Assembly (NCBI RefSeq): GCF_004123905.1 | Contig: NZ_MZXW01000016.1 | Span: 310,001-374,000, forward strand | Length of the DNA stretch: 64,000 nt | From: Bradyrhizobium betae | GTDB lineage: Bacteria > Pseudomonadota > Alphaproteobacteria > Rhizobiales > Xanthobacteraceae | Direction: 5' to 3' | Notes under the pieces: generated by a model | The model's input: only the letters and a program-made list of their open reading frames with translations | What the model was told of the DNA's origin: nothing | Database searches by the model: none | Shown: one piece after another, positions 17,599-27,371 of the stretch | How positions within the stretch are numbered: the stretch's first letter is position 1 | How the letters are laid out: each line of letters begins with the position of its first letter | Made by a program: the position numbers and the translations under genes

Positions 17599-17607
17599 AT
17601 AGACCCC

Positions 17608-17883
17608 ATGCGCAAGGACATCAAGGCATCCGTCGGAAAACGTCTCGGCCGGATCGAGGGCCAGGTTCGCGGCCTCTCGAAAATGGTCGAGGACGACCGC
17701 TACTGCATCGACATCGTGACGCAGATTTCGGCGGTGCGCGCGGCGCTGCGCCGGGTCGAGGAGGAGGTTTTGAAGGACCACGTGGCCCATTGCGTCGAGC
17801 ACGCGATATCGAGCGGCGACAAGGCGGACCAGCGCGAGAAGATCGCAGAGTTGATGGCGGTGATCGGACGAGCGGAGCGGTAG
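17608..17883 (+). CDS. csoR: CsoR/RcnR-family copper-sensing repressor
   Basis: This 91-residue all-helical DUF156 protein has the Cu(I) ligand set Cys-His-Cys: Cys in DDRYCIDI, then His and Cys in DHVAHCVEH. That set separates CsoR from nickel-sensing RcnR. ATG 17608 is only 10 bases past the operator, so repression probably blocks RNA polymerase directly. It is divergent from the copper ATPase, which it is expected to control. Confidence 0.92.
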   Translation: MRKDIKASVGKRLGRIEGQVRGLSKMVEDDRYCIDIVTQISAVRAALRRVEEEVLKDHVAHCVEHAISSGDKADQREKIAELMAVIGRAER

Positions 17884-17910
17884 GCTCTCACCGTGACGGT
17901 GGAGCGACAG

Positions 17911-18879
17911 TTACGCCGCCATCTCCCGGGCCCGCCCGCGGTACATCGCGAGTTCGTTCAGCAGCACAAAATGCTCGGAGAACGTGACCGCCATCTCCGC
18001 GGCGACCTCACCCATCACTTGCTCAGCCGAAACTTCAGCCGGCGCTTCTTCGTCAACCGCTTCAGGAACGAGCGGCGGCGCACGGAGCGTTTCTGGAAAC
18101 ACACCGAATGAGCCTGCTACCTCCTCGAGCGGCTTTTGCTTGTCGGCCCAGTGCAGGGCCGTGTAGTCGAATCCATTGACGATGGTCGGCTTGACCACCT
18201 CGAAATAGGGCGAGATGTCGAAGTCGCGCGGCATGTACAGCGAGGAATCGCGGATGTGCAGGATCTCGCGGCGGGCGGCGCGGCTGCCGGCCTTGGTGAT
18301 CTTCGGCAGGATCGGATAGCGCACCGCGTCGAACGCCTGCGCGATCAGGGCGGAGCAAATGATTTTGGTCGGATCGCCCGAGCCGATCGCGATCATGCGC
18401 CGCCGCCAGCGCTGCGGGATCGGCAGCGGGAACAGGAAGCGCATCAAGTCGAGGATGTTCTTGGTGTCGTAGCCGAAGCCGATGCGGTTGATCGCATAGC
18501 GGCAGACCGTGGTGCGGTCCTCATAGGACAGCCCGACCGGGCGGCAGACCCTGGTGTGATACGGGAAATATTTCGACAGCGGCGCCGAAGTGACGCCTTC
18601 GCCGATATTGGCCTCGATCAGCACATGCGGCTCGCCGCCGGCCTCCTGCGCGCCCTCGATCCGACCGACATAGAGCGCGGCATGCGACCAGGTCGACTGC
18701 GTCAGATATTTGATGATGCCGGAGATGCGGTTGTTGCCCTCGACCAGCAGCACGTCGCCGGGTTCGATGACGCCACGCAAATGCTCGGGGTCGCTCGGCG
18801 TGAACGGCTCATAGCCCGGCACCTCCTTCGAGAGGTACGCGGCAATCACCTTGCCGACTGAGTCCAGGACCGTCCCCAT
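17911..18879 (-). CDS. YiiX/YebB-like NlpC/P60-superfamily cysteine hydrolase
   Basis: This 322-residue protein has a permuted papain-like fold: GDVLLVEGN, then the catalytic His in TQSTWSHAALYVG, an acidic partner in LIEANIGEGV, and the nucleophile Cys in TKIICSALIAQAF. Relatives (DUF830/YiiX) are predicted amidases or lipid-modifying enzymes. ATG 18879 follows a strong GGGGGAG site; an upstream in-frame Met at 18957 lacks one. The last 80 residues are acidic and Ala/Glu-rich. No signal peptide is visible. The substrate is unknown. Confidence 0.75.
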   Translation of the reverse strand: MGTVLDSVGKVIAAYLSKEVPGYEPFTPSDPEHLRGVIEPGDVLLVEGNNRISGIIKYLTQSTWSHAALYVGRIEGAQEAGGEPHVLIEANIGEGVTSAPLSKYFPYHTRVCRPVGLSYEDRTTVCRYAINRIGFGYDTKNILDLMRFLFPLPIPQRWRRRMIAIGSGDPTKIICSALIAQAFDAVRYPILPKITKAGSRAARREILHIRDSSLYMPRDFDISPYFEVVKPTIVNGFDYTALHWADKQKPLEEVAGSFGVFPETLRAPPLVPEAVDEEAPAEVSAEQVMGEVAAEMAVTFSEHFVLLNELAMYRGRAREMAA

Positions 18880-19069
18880 TTCAAACTCCCCCACGGCCTT
18901 TTCCGGCCGTCTTTTTCCTTCTCTATCATGGTCGAAACGTGTTGCCATTCGGTTCATCAGTCTGTGAGATCAAGCACGATTGATTCACCATGATGGTTGC
19001 CGTGCAACATCAGATGCGGCAAAGTTCGCTGGCTGTTCCCGTTTGCCGCAAGTCTCCGGAAACCATGAC

Positions 19070-20458
19070 ATGACAATCACGCGCCGCGGTTTCCTCTCGG
19101 CGTCGGCGGGCCTTGCTGCGATGCCGGTCCTGCACGCGGCCGCCGCACCCCCGCCGCGCGAGGCTGACATCGTCGTGATCGGCGCAGGGGCCGCCGGGAT
19201 CGCTGCAGCGCGGCGTATCGTGGCGGCCAATCGCAAGGTCGTGGTGGTCGAGGCCGCCTCGCAGATCGGCGGCCGCTGCATCACGGATACGACGACCTTC
19301 GACGTGCCGTTCGACCGCGGCGCGCGCTGGATGCACAATCCCGAGACCAATCCGATGATCCGGCTGGCGCGCAATGCCGGGTTCGAACTGGTGCCGGCAC
19401 CATCGGGCCAGAAAATGCGCATCGGCCGCCGCAACGCGCGCGCCGGCGAGACCGAGGAATTCCTGGCGGCGCTGGTGCGCGCCAACCGCGCCATCGACGA
19501 GGCCGCGCGCGGCAAGCTCGATACATCTTGTGCCCCCGTGCTGCCGAAGGATCTCGGCGACTGGGCTGGTGCCGCCGAGTTCATGCTGGGCGCGAGCTTT
19601 GCCGGCAAGGATTTGAAGGAGCTTTCGGCGATCGACAAGGCCCGCGCGCAGGACCGCAATGCAGCGATCGCCTGCCGCCAGGGCCTGGGGACCCTGATCA
19701 GCAAGCTCGGCGAGCAGGCGCCGGTGGCGCTGTCGACGCCGGCGAGCCGGATCGTCTGGAGCAATCGCGACGTCAGCGTGGAGACACCAAGCGGCAAGAT
19801 CGCCGCGCGCGCCGCCATCATCACGGTATCGACCAATGTGCTGACTTCGGGCGCGATCAAGTTCGCACCCGACATCCCCAAGCGCACGCTGGACGCCGTG
19901 TCAAAGCTCAGCCTCGGCAGCTACGATCACATCGTGTTGCAACTGCCCGGCAATCCGCTCGGCCTGTCGCGCGACGACATCCTGATCGAGCAGAGCAACT
20001 CGACCCGCACGGCGCTGATGTACGCCAATATCGGCGGATCATCGCTGTGCTCGATCGACGTCGGCGGCTCGTTCGGCCGCGACCTCTCCCAGCAGGGCGA
20101 AAAGGCGATGGTCGCCTTCGCGAAGGAGTGGATCACAAAACTGTTCGGCAGCGAGGCTGCCGCCGCCGTGCAGAAGACCAGCGTGACACGCTGGAACGCC
20201 TCGCCCTTCGTGATGGGCGCAATGTCGGCGTCCTCCCCCGGCGGTCAGCTCTCGCGAAAAATCCTGACCGAGCCGATCGGCAATGTGTTCCTCGCCGGTG
20301 AAGCCACCCACGAGACACTGTGGGGTACGGTCGACGGCGCCTGGGAAAGCGGTGAGCGCGCCGCGGATGCGGCCTTGCGCAAGATCGGCGCGCTCAAGGA
20401 CGAGCCGGCCGATGTGCCGACACAATCGACGAAGCGCCGCCGCGCGCCGCGGCAGTAG
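19070..20458 (+). CDS. Tat-exported FAD-dependent amine oxidase
   Basis: The 462-residue product begins MTITRRGFLSASAG, a twin-arginine signal, followed by the FAD-binding Rossmann motif VVIGAGAAGIAAARRI and the amine-oxidase GG doublet QIGGRC. The C-terminal FAD signature is FLAGEATHETLWGTVDGAWESG. By family it oxidises a primary or secondary amine to an aldehyde with H2O2 release, here in the periplasm. ATG 19070 is preferred because it places the Arg-Arg motif at the N-terminus. The substrate is not readable from sequence. Confidence 0.87.
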   Translation: MTITRRGFLSASAGLAAMPVLHAAAAPPPREADIVVIGAGAAGIAAARRIVAANRKVVVVEAASQIGGRCITDTTTFDVPFDRGARWMHNPETNPMIRLARNAGFELVPAPSGQKMRIGRRNARAGETEEFLAALVRANRAIDEAARGKLDTSCAPVLPKDLGDWAGAAEFMLGASFAGKDLKELSAIDKARAQDRNAAIACRQGLGTLISKLGEQAPVALSTPASRIVWSNRDVSVETPSGKIAARAAIITVSTNVLTSGAIKFAPDIPKRTLDAVSKLSLGSYDHIVLQLPGNPLGLSRDDILIEQSNSTRTALMYANIGGSSLCSIDVGGSFGRDLSQQGEKAMVAFAKEWITKLFGSEAAAAVQKTSVTRWNASPFVMGAMSASSPGGQLSRKILTEPIGNVFLAGEATHETLWGTVDGAWESGERAADAALRKIGALKDEPADVPTQSTKRRRAPRQ

Positions 20459-20463
20459 GGCAA

Positions 20464-21234
20464 TTAGCGCAAGATCCCGTCCAGCACCGGCAATCCGGCG
20501 ACCACCGCGATCGCAATCAGCACGTAGCAGATGCCGCGAAACACCTTCTCGCTGGCGCGGCCGAACAGCGATGCGCCGAAGGCGACGCCGATCGCATAGA
20601 CCGGGCCGACGATGAGCGAGAGCACCAGCGACTCGCGCGAGATCAGGCCGGTCGTCGCATAGCTGACCATCGAGAAGAAATCCGACGCGCCGAAGAACAG
20701 CAGGATGTTGGCGCGCGCGACGATCGATGCGATCGGGCGGCCGAGCCAGTAGCCCACGATCGGCGGGCCGCCGGTCTGCGCCAGCCCGCTACAGAAGCCG
20801 GAAAGCCCGCCGATGCCGACCGACAGCCAGGCGTGGTCCTTGCCGCGATAGCGCCAGCCCGACAGCAGCAGCAGCAGGAGCGCGGCGACGAAGCCGGAGA
20901 TGATCCAGCGCGTGGTGACGGGCTCGAGCACGCTGAGGAAATAGGTCCCGATCGGCACGCCGACCAGCGCGCCCAGCACGATCACCGCGGTGGCCTTGCG
21001 GTCGGCCTTCCGCCACGCGACTGGCAGCAACGGCGCTGCCGCGACAAAATCGATCACGAGCAGCAAGGCGGCAACGAGCCGCGGCGCGGCGATGCTGCTC
21101 GCGAGCGGCATGAAGATCAGCGCCGAGCCGAAGCCGGAAAAACCGCGCGCGGTGCCGGAGACGAAAGCGACGGCGCAGAGCGCCATCGCGATGGTGAGGC
21201 TGACATCCTTGGGGAGGAAGTCGGTGAGAGTCAT
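20464..21234 (-). CDS. TauE/SafE-family sulfite/anion exporter
   Basis: The 256-residue protein has about eight hydrophobic segments and the family motifs GFSGFGSALIFMPL near the N-terminus and LSGFCSGLAQTGGPPIVGYW in the middle. The family exports sulfite, sulfoacetate or related anions. The gene is convergent with the amine oxidase, five bases apart. No sulfonate catabolism genes are adjacent, so substrate assignment stays open. Confidence 0.87.
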   Translation of the reverse strand: MTLTDFLPKDVSLTIAMALCAVAFVSGTARGFSGFGSALIFMPLASSIAAPRLVAALLLVIDFVAAAPLLPVAWRKADRKATAVIVLGALVGVPIGTYFLSVLEPVTTRWIISGFVAALLLLLLSGWRYRGKDHAWLSVGIGGLSGFCSGLAQTGGPPIVGYWLGRPIASIVARANILLFFGASDFFSMVSYATTGLISRESLVLSLIVGPVYAIGVAFGASLFGRASEKVFRGICYVLIAIAVVAGLPVLDGILR

Positions 21235-21246
21235 GCTTTATTTCTT

Positions 21247-21295
21247 GAGCATGATGTTGTCCGGAAACCGCTTCACACTTTTCGGCATCATGCTC
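21247..21295. repeat. Palindromic element, GCATGATC/GATCATGC family (copy 1)
   Basis: GAGCATGATGTTGTCCGGAA folds back on TTCGGCATCATGCTC. It is the same family as 48210-48258. The right arm overlaps the last codons and the TGA of pheT (21288-21290), so the palindrome supplies the end of that gene and may act as its transcription terminator. Confidence 0.65.
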
Positions 21296-23696
21296 GCAAC
21301 GTGCCGCCGGTCTTCTTCGTGACCTCCGCGACGATCTTCGCGGCGACGGCCTCGATCTCCTGGTCGGTCAGGGTCTTGTCGCGCGGCTGGAGCGTGACCG
21401 CGACCGCGATCGACTTCTTGCCGTCGTCGATGCCCTTGCCTTCATAGACGTCGAACACGTTGACGCCGGTGATCAGCTTCTTGTCGACGCCCTGCGCGGC
21501 ACGCACGATGTCGCCGGCCTTCACCGTGCGATCGACGATGAAGGCGAAGTCGCGCGTAACAGGCTGGAAGGCCGACAGCTCGATCACAGGTTTTGCGCGG
21601 GTCGGCTTCTTCTTGGCCTCGGGGATGCGGTCGAGGATCACCTCGAACACAACAAGCGGACCGTCGGCTCCGAGCGCCTCGAGCGCGCGCGGATGCATCT
21701 CGCCGAAATGGCCGAGCACGTTCTGCGGCCCGATCTGGATCGTGCCGGAGCGACCCGGATGCAGCCATGCCGGTCCGCCGGCGACGATCTGCAGCGCCTG
21801 CATCGGCGCGCCGGCCGCAGCCAGCACCGCCAGCGCATCGGCCTTGGCGTCGAACACGTCGGCCTGGGCCGAGCCTGTCCAGTGCCGGCCGAGGCCCTCC
21901 GAGGAGGCAAAGCCGCGACGTACGCCGCTTGCCGTCATGAACTGATCCTCCGGACGGTCGCCCTTGAAGATCTGGCCGACTTCGAACAGCGCGACATCAC
22001 CAAAGCCGCGATCGGCATTGGCCTGCGCCGCCGCGATCAGGCCCGCCAAAAGCGTCGGCCGCATGTCGGAGAGGTCCGCTGCGATAGGATTGGCCACTTC
22101 GAGCTCGCGCTGGCCGCCGCCGAACAGTTTTGCCGCAGACTTGGTGATGAAGGACCAGGTCACCGCTTCGACGATGCCGCGGCTCGCGAGCGCGCGCCTC
22201 GCGCGGCGGGTGCGGAGCTGGAGCGGTGTCAGCACGGGCTTGCGCGCGTCCTCGCCGCGCTCGAACGGCGTCATCGGCACCTTGTCGACGCCATAGATTC
22301 GCACGACTTCCTCGACGATGTCGGCCTTGCCGTGCACGTCGGAGCGCCACGACGGCACCGCGACCTTCACCACCGGCCCCGGCCCAGCCATCATAAAACC
22401 GAGATGGGTCAGGATGCGCTTCATCTCGACCTGCGGCACCTCGATGCCGGAGAGACGCTTGACTTCGGTGAGCGGGAAATCGATCACGCGGTCATCGCCA
22501 AAAGTCTTGCCGACCACGACGTTTTCGGACGGCGTGCCGCCGCACATCTCCATCACGAGCCTGGTCGCGAGCTCGAGGCCGGGCACCATGAAGGCCGGAT
22601 CGACACCGCGCTCGAAGCGATAGCGCGCATCGGAGTTGATGCCGAGCTTGCGGCCGGTCTGGGCGATGTTGATCTCGTTCCACAGCGCCGATTCGATCAG
22701 CACATCGGTGGTGGTCTCGTCGCAGCCGGAAGCTTCGCCGCCCATGATTCCGGCGAGCGATTCGACGCCGTGCTCATCGGCGATCACGCAGATCGAGGGA
22801 TCGAGATTGTAGGCGCGGCCGTCGAGCGCGAGCAGCGCCTCGCCGTTGCGGGCGCGGCGCACCACGAGATTGCCCGCCACCTTCTTGGCGTCGAACACGT
22901 GCAGCGGGCGCGCGCGGTCGTAGGTCATGAAGTTAGTGATGTCGACCAGCGCGTTGATCGGACGCAAGCCAATCGCGGTCAGCCGCTTCTGCAGCCATTC
23001 CGGCGACGGGCCGTTCTTGACGCCGCGCACGAGGCGCAACGCAAAGCCCGGACACAGCGTGGCGTCCTCGACCGTGACCTTAACGGGACACGGGAATTCG
23101 CCCTTGATCGGCTTGATCGTCGGGTCCTTGAACTTGCCCATGTCGGCGGCGGCGAGGTCGCGCGCGATGCCGTGCACGCCGGTGCAGTCCTGCCGGTTCG
23201 GCGTCAGATTGATCTCGACCACGGGATCGCCGAGGCCGGCCCATTCAGCGTAACCGGCGCCGATCGGCGCGTCCGCCGGCAATTCCATGATGCCGTCATG
23301 GTCGTTGGAGATCTGCAGCTCGGCGGCCGAGCACAGCATGCCGCGGCTCTCGACGCCGCGAATGGTGCCGACACCGAGCGTGATGTCCTTGCCGGGAATG
23401 TAGGTGCCGGGCGGTGAGAACACGCTGACCAGACCTGGGCGCGCGTTCGGGGCGCCGCAGACCACCTGCACCGGCGCGCCACCGTCACCGGTGTCGACCA
23501 TGCAGACGCGCAGCCGATCCGCGTTCGGATGCTGCTCGGCCGAGATCACCTTCGCGATGGTGAACGGCTTGAGTGCCTTCGCCTTGTCCTCGATGTTCTC
23601 GACCTCGAGCCCGATCATGGTGAGCTTCTCGGCGAGTTTTTCGAGCGGCTCGTCGGTGTCGAGATGATCCTTCAGCCAGGAGAGGGTGAATTTCAT
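21288..23696 (-). CDS. pheT: Phenylalanine--tRNA ligase beta subunit
   Basis: At 802 residues this is the normal length for bacterial PheT. An N-terminal tRNA-binding OB-fold (about 39-150; [20 protein letters not shown]) is followed by the B3/B4 editing region, B5, the catalytic-like core and a C-terminal FDX-ACB anticodon-binding domain (about 708-801; [15 protein letters not shown]). It joins PheS as a heterotetramer that charges tRNA-Phe. The start overlaps the DUF559 stop in an ATGA. In most bacteria pheT directly follows pheS; here a repeat-flanked gene lies between. Confidence 0.97.
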   Translation of the reverse strand: MKFTLSWLKDHLDTDEPLEKLAEKLTMIGLEVENIEDKAKALKPFTIAKVISAEQHPNADRLRVCMVDTGDGGAPVQVVCGAPNARPGLVSVFSPPGTYIPGKDITLGVGTIRGVESRGMLCSAAELQISNDHDGIMELPADAPIGAGYAEWAGLGDPVVEINLTPNRQDCTGVHGIARDLAAADMGKFKDPTIKPIKGEFPCPVKVTVEDATLCPGFALRLVRGVKNGPSPEWLQKRLTAIGLRPINALVDITNFMTYDRARPLHVFDAKKVAGNLVVRRARNGEALLALDGRAYNLDPSICVIADEHGVESLAGIMGGEASGCDETTTDVLIESALWNEINIAQTGRKLGINSDARYRFERGVDPAFMVPGLELATRLVMEMCGGTPSENVVVGKTFGDDRVIDFPLTEVKRLSGIEVPQVEMKRILTHLGFMMAGPGPVVKVAVPSWRSDVHGKADIVEEVVRIYGVDKVPMTPFERGEDARKPVLTPLQLRTRRARRALASRGIVEAVTWSFITKSAAKLFGGGQRELEVANPIAADLSDMRPTLLAGLIAAAQANADRGFGDVALFEVGQIFKGDRPEDQFMTASGVRRGFASSEGLGRHWTGSAQADVFDAKADALAVLAAAGAPMQALQIVAGGPAWLHPGRSGTIQIGPQNVLGHFGEMHPRALEALGADGPLVVFEVILDRIPEAKKKPTRAKPVIELSAFQPVTRDFAFIVDRTVKAGDIVRAAQGVDKKLITGVNVFDVYEGKGIDDGKKSIAVAVTLQPRDKTLTDQEIEAVAAKIVAEVTKKTGGTLRA

Positions 23697-24157
23697 GGCT
23701 GCTTGCCTCGGCTCTTTTCGGTTGAATTGCTTTGGTCGGTGTTAGTGTTCCCTCCCCCCTTGTGGGGGAGGGTCAGGGAGGGGGGTGAGCCGCGGGCTCC
23801 GGCAGAAGCGGCCTGGCGGATCGCTTCAACAACCCCCTCGAGATTTGACATCACCTGCTCATTGGTGAAACGCAGAACCTGAAAGCCTTCGGCTGCGAAG
23901 AAGGCGTCGCGACGTTCATCCTTCTTCAGGCGTTCCTCGAAATCATGCGACTCTCCATCGACCTCGATGATGATCTTCGATGAGAAGCACACGAAATCGG
24001 CGACGTAATTTCCGATCGGCGTCTGGCGGCGGATGCCCACACCATCCATTCGATTGGCCTTGAGGTAGCGCCACAGCAGTGTCTCAGCACGCGTCATTGT
24101 CCGGCGAAGCTCCTTCGCCCTGCTGCGCTGACGGTCGCTCACAACTGCGTGCGGCAT
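23693..24157 (-). CDS. DUF559 (Vsr-like endonuclease fold) protein inserted between pheS and pheT
   Basis: This 154-residue protein matches DUF559, a family related to very-short-patch-repair endonucleases. Visible are [18 protein letters not shown], the strand [20 protein letters not shown] with acidic Asp and Glu-Val-Asp at the presumed metal site, and [17 protein letters not shown]. Activity is inferred from fold only. The Shine-Dalgarno (GGGAGGGGGG) is part of the right inverted repeat. The C-terminal 30 residues are encoded by the left inverted repeat and flanking DNA. Its stop overlaps the pheT start (ATGA), so pheT may depend on its translation. Confidence 0.85.
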   Translation of the reverse strand: MPHAVVSDRQRSRAKELRRTMTRAETLLWRYLKANRMDGVGIRRQTPIGNYVADFVCFSSKIIIEVDGESHDFEERLKKDERRDAFFAAEGFQVLRFTNEQVMSNLEGVVEAIRQAASAGARGSPPSLTLPHKGGGNTNTDQSNSTEKSRGKQP

Positions 24158-24205
24158 CCGTGGCTACCCCCCTCCCTGACCCTCCCCCACAAGGGGGGAG
24201 GGAAC
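23747..24205. mobile_element. 459-bp cassette bounded by 40-bp perfect inverted repeats carrying the DUF559 gene
   Basis: Bases 23747-23786 and 24166-24205 are exact reverse complements over 40 positions (GTTCCCTCCCCCCTTGTGGG... and its mirror). Each arm can also form its own small hairpin. The DUF559 start lies 9 bases inside the right arm. Removing the cassette would leave about 88 bases between pheS and pheT, a normal operon spacing. No target-site duplication is visible and no transposase is encoded, so it resembles a non-autonomous or repair-driven mobile unit. Confidence 0.6.
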
Positions 24206-24243
24206 GGAGAGAGTCTTCGCGGACTCATGCCTGAAAGCGAGCC

Positions 24244-25326
24244 TCACGAGCTCAATCCCCCCGCCAGCGTCGGCACCTCCAGCGGCTTGAAGCCGTAATG
24301 GGACAGCCAGCGGACGTCGCTGTCGAACAGCTGGCGCAGGTCGGCGATGCCGTATTTCAGCATGGCGATGCGGTCGATGCCCATGCCCCAGGCAAAGCCC
24401 TGGTACTCGTCGGGATCGATGCCGCAGGCGCGCAGCACGTTCGGATGCACCATGCCGCAGCCCAAGATCTCGAGCCAGTCCTCGCCTTCGCCGAAGCGGA
24501 TCTCGTCCTTGCCGCGGCGGCACTGGATGTCGACTTCCAGCGACGGCTCGGTGAACGGGAAGAACGACGGGCGGAAACGCATGTTGATGTGGTCGACCTC
24601 GAAGAACGCCTTGCAGAACTCGTGCAGGATCCATTTGAGGTGGCCGAGATGCGAGTGCTTGTCGATGACGAGGCCTTCGACCTGGTGGAATTGCGGCGTG
24701 TGGGTCGCGTCCGAATCGATGCGGTAGGTGCGGCCCGGGCAGATCACGCGGATCGGCGGCTTCTGGCTCAGCATGGTGCGCACCTGCACCGGCGAGGTGT
24801 GGGTTCGCAGCAGCATGCGCGAGCCGTCCTCCTTCGGATGGAAGAAGAACGTGTCGTGCATCTCGCGCGCCGGATGGCCTTCCGGGAAGTTGAGCTTGGT
24901 GAAGTTGTAATCGTCGGTCTCGATGTCTGGACCTTCGGCGACCGAGAAGCCCATGTCGGCGAAGATCGTCGTGAGCTCGTCCCAGACCTGGCTCAGCGGA
25001 TGGATGCGGCCGGCCTCAGCCGGCGCATCGCGCAGCGGCAGGGTGACGTCAACGGTCTCAGATGCGAGCCGCGCATCGAGCGCGGCCGATTTCAGCAGGT
25101 CGCGGCGAGCGCCGAGCGCCTCGGTGACCTTGTCCTTGGCCTGGTTGATCGCCGCACCTTGCGTCTTGCGCTCGTCGGGCGACATCTTGCCGAGCGTGGC
25201 AAGCAGTGCCGAGATCGAGCCCTTCTTGCCGAGCGCCGCGACGCGCACGGCTTCAAGGGCGGCTTCGTCGCCGGCGGCGGCGATCTGGTCGAGGATGGAT
25301 GTTTCGAGCGTTGCGAGGTCGGACAC
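24244..25326 (-). CDS. pheS: Phenylalanine--tRNA ligase alpha subunit
   Basis: This is the 360-residue catalytic subunit. It has an N-terminal coiled-coil arm and the class II synthetase motifs: [29 protein letters not shown] (motif 2 region), [17 protein letters not shown] and the motif 3 block [21 protein letters not shown] 25326 is chosen: AAGGA lies just upstream, and the protein then has the usual length and begins VSDLATLE. Sequence further upstream in frame has no family match. It is 86 bases upstream of the DUF559 gene on the same strand. Confidence 0.96.
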   Translation of the reverse strand: MSDLATLETSILDQIAAAGDEAALEAVRVAALGKKGSISALLATLGKMSPDERKTQGAAINQAKDKVTEALGARRDLLKSAALDARLASETVDVTLPLRDAPAEAGRIHPLSQVWDELTTIFADMGFSVAEGPDIETDDYNFTKLNFPEGHPAREMHDTFFFHPKEDGSRMLLRTHTSPVQVRTMLSQKPPIRVICPGRTYRIDSDATHTPQFHQVEGLVIDKHSHLGHLKWILHEFCKAFFEVDHINMRFRPSFFPFTEPSLEVDIQCRRGKDEIRFGEGEDWLEILGCGMVHPNVLRACGIDPDEYQGFAWGMGIDRIAMLKYGIADLRQLFDSDVRWLSHYGFKPLEVPTLAGGLSS

Positions 25327-25477
25327 AGTGAAATCCTTGGCTCTAAATTCGGCTGGGTTGTCGCCGCCGGAAGGCCGTAACGTCAAGCGAAAAGCCGGTC
25401 ATTTCGGGCCTCCGACCAGCTGGGTTGAACCTCACGCGGGGGCCCGGCACCAAGGGGGATACGAGGAGACTCTTGCG

Positions 25478-25903
25478 ATGCTTTCGAGATTTGGTCTTGC
25501 CGTTTTTCTTGCCGCTCTCGCCATCATCCTGTCGGTCGCAGGCCACCCGGCGCGCGCCATGGTCTGCATGGACAAATCCATGACGCTGGACGAGGTCGTC
25601 GACACCATCAGCGCTCAGAAGAGCTGCGAAAGCGCGATGAAAATGTTCAGGGATTGCGCATTGACCGCGAGCGGCGACGTCCAGCTCGGCGCCGCCGTCG
25701 AAAAGAAATGCGAGGCGGACTTCATGCCTGGTCTCAATGCTGCGCGGAAACGGGCCTACCAACGCGAGATGCGCGTGTGCGACGGCAAGTACCGGAACAA
25801 GTCCGGCACCATGTATCTCTCGTTCACGGCATTTTGCCGGGCGGAGGTCGCCCAGCGTTACTCGCAACGCGCGCTGAAGGCCGCGGGCCCGAAGGCCCGC
25901 TAG
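25478..25903 (+). CDS. Small secreted six-cysteine protein, unknown function
   Basis: The 141-residue product starts at ATG 25478 behind GAGGAGA. A signal peptide of about 27 residues ends in PARA, and the mature part contains six Cys (VCMDK, KSCES, RDCAL, KKCEA, RVCDG, AFCRA), consistent with periplasmic disulfides. It is rich in Lys/Arg and helical. No known family is recognised. The gene lies on the strand opposite to the ribosomal-protein/pheST genes, filling the rplT-pheS gap and ending 8 bases from the rplT stop. Confidence 0.75.
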   Translation: MLSRFGLAVFLAALAIILSVAGHPARAMVCMDKSMTLDEVVDTISAQKSCESAMKMFRDCALTASGDVQLGAAVEKKCEADFMPGLNAARKRAYQREMRVCDGKYRNKSGTMYLSFTAFCRAEVAQRYSQRALKAAGPKAR

Positions 25904-25911
25904 CGCAAGCC

Positions 25912-26271
25912 TCAAGCGGCCAGAGCGGCTTTGGCCTTCTCGGCGATCAGCTGGAACGACGCGGGCTCGTTGATCGCGAGATCCGACAGCACCTTGCGGT
26001 CCACGGTGATCCCGGACTTGGCCATGCCGTCGATAAATCGGCTGTAGGTCAGGCCGAACGGACGAACGGCAGCGTTGATACGCTGGATCCAGAGCGCGCG
26101 GAACGTCCGCTTCTTGCGCTTGCGATCACGGAAAGCGTACTGCTGCGCCTTCTCGACGGCCGGCTTGGCGGTGCGGATCGTGTTCTTGCGGCGGCCGCGG
26201 AAACCCTTGGCGGCCTTGTAGACTTTCTTGTGCTTGGCGTGGGCGGTCACACCGCGTTTGACGCGAGCCAT
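25912..26271 (-). CDS. rplT: 50S ribosomal protein L20
   Basis: The 119-residue protein starts [20 protein letters not shown] and contains [14 protein letters not shown] and [20 protein letters not shown], the canonical L20 sequence. L20 binds 23S rRNA early in 50S assembly and in many bacteria represses its own operon. It is 80 bases downstream of rpmI, as in the classical infC-rpmI-rplT order. Confidence 0.98.
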   Translation of the reverse strand: MARVKRGVTAHAKHKKVYKAAKGFRGRRKNTIRTAKPAVEKAQQYAFRDRKRKKRTFRALWIQRINAAVRPFGLTYSRFIDGMAKSGITVDRKVLSDLAINEPASFQLIAEKAKAALAA

Positions 26272-26351
26272 GACAAATTTCCTTCAGAGATGACTTGGTT
26301 TTCGGATCGCCGCGCGAGGTGCGGCGAAGATGGCAATGATCGTGGACGCGA

Positions 26352-26552
26352 TCAGGCGTTCGGCAAGAAGTACTTCTTGACGTTGTCGCCGTCGGTCTTG
26401 AACAGCACCGCAGTGCCGCGAAGCTGACGGATCTGCTTCTTCGTCCGCTTGATCATGCCGTGACGTTTGCTGCGATGAGCGAACAACACTTTGCCGGTGG
26501 CAGTCACCTTGAAGCGCTTTTTAGCGCCCGATTTGGTCTTCAGCTTGGGCAT
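26352..26552 (-). CDS. rpmI: 50S ribosomal protein L35
   Basis: The 66-residue protein [20 protein letters not shown] ... [21 protein letters not shown] is a typical L35. A strong AGGAGAGC site precedes ATG 26552. Upstream on the same strand a GCCGCC-N5-GGGCGGC hairpin (about 26580-26600) lies in the presumed leader. Unlike in enterobacteria, infC is separated from rpmI by an opposite-strand gene and a terminator, so rpmI-rplT must have its own promoter. Confidence 0.98.
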   Translation of the reverse strand: MPKLKTKSGAKKRFKVTATGKVLFAHRSKRHGMIKRTKKQIRQLRGTAVLFKTDGDNVKKYFLPNA

Positions 26553-26828
26553 TTTGCTCTCCTATGGCCATAACAGAATGCCGCCCGTGAAGGCGGCTGG
26601 CCGTCTAAAATGCTCGTTAGAGCGTTGATTGTGCTCAGGTTTTTACGAACTAGCGCAAAACCCGCACGAAACATCGCCGCGGCAGCCCTTAATCAGCCGG
26701 GCGATGAAGGCTGGGCTTATGACAGAGCACGGGCGAATTGGCAACGATGAACCGCCGGAATTTGGCCAGCGACTATCCCGAATTGCCACCCCATATGTCC
26801 AAGCCGTGTCGCCTGGAGCAGGACCAAA

Positions 26829-27245
26829 ATGGCCCATTTTTCCCAATCGCTTTCCGTTCTGACTGAATTCGTCCGTCCGCGCCATCTGGCGCGCTTGTTG
26901 GTGCCCTTGGCCGTACTCGCCACGGCCGCGCTGCCCTCGCCCGCCGATGCCCGCATCGGTGGTTATGACGGCATCTGGAACGTCACCTTCGCCACCACCC
27001 GCGGCAATTGCAGCTCGGGCTACAGCGTTCCCTTCACCGTCACCGGCAACCGCGTCTCATCCGCCGGCGGAGGCCGGGTTTCCGGCAGGGTCAATCGCGG
27101 CGGCGCCGTCGCGGTCCAGGTCTCGGTTGGCGCGTCCCATGCCACCGGCGGTGGCCGTCTCGCCGGCGTGGCCGGTGCGGGCTGGTGGAGAGGCATCATC
27201 TCTGGCGACCAATGCAGCGGCACCTGGCAGGCGACGCGGTCCTGA
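26829..27245 (+). CDS. Small secreted Gly-rich protein, unknown function
   Basis: The 138-residue product starts at ATG 26829, with GGAGCAGGA just upstream. A hydrophobic segment at about 20-37 ends in PADA, likely a signal peptide. The mature part YDGIWNVTFATTRGNC ... GDQCSGTWQATRS has a Trp-rich start and finish, two Cys and a Gly/Val core, suggesting a small beta-barrel. The YDGxWxVxxxTxxGxC pattern occurs in uncharacterised periplasmic proteins of Bradyrhizobium. It is opposite in strand to rpmI and infC and lies between them. Confidence 0.72.
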   Translation: MAHFSQSLSVLTEFVRPRHLARLLVPLAVLATAALPSPADARIGGYDGIWNVTFATTRGNCSSGYSVPFTVTGNRVSSAGGGRVSGRVNRGGAVAVQVSVGASHATGGGRLAGVAGAGWWRGIISGDQCSGTWQATRS

Positions 27246-27310
27246 GTAGCAAAACATCGCCGCGAGGACGGTGCGCTCCTCCCCCCCCCGCAAGCGGGAG
27301 AGGGGGAAAC

Positions 27311-27345
27311 AAAAACGGCCCGCCGGAGATCCGGACGGGCCGTTG
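27311..27345 (-). terminator. Rho-independent terminator of infC
   Basis: On the minus strand AACGGCCCG and CGGGCCGT form a stem with an inner CCGG/CCGG extension, followed by TTTTTG. It lies 27 bases past the infC stop and shows that infC is terminated before rpmI. It may also stop the convergent secreted-protein transcript. Confidence 0.8.
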
Positions 27346-27371
27346 AACTCTCAAGTCCTGACGCGCTGCGC

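Noticed and set aside
21693..23417. 574-codon open frame antisense to pheT
   Set aside because: It is an Asp/Arg/His/Ala-rich shadow of a high-GC essential gene, with no family motif and no ribosome site.
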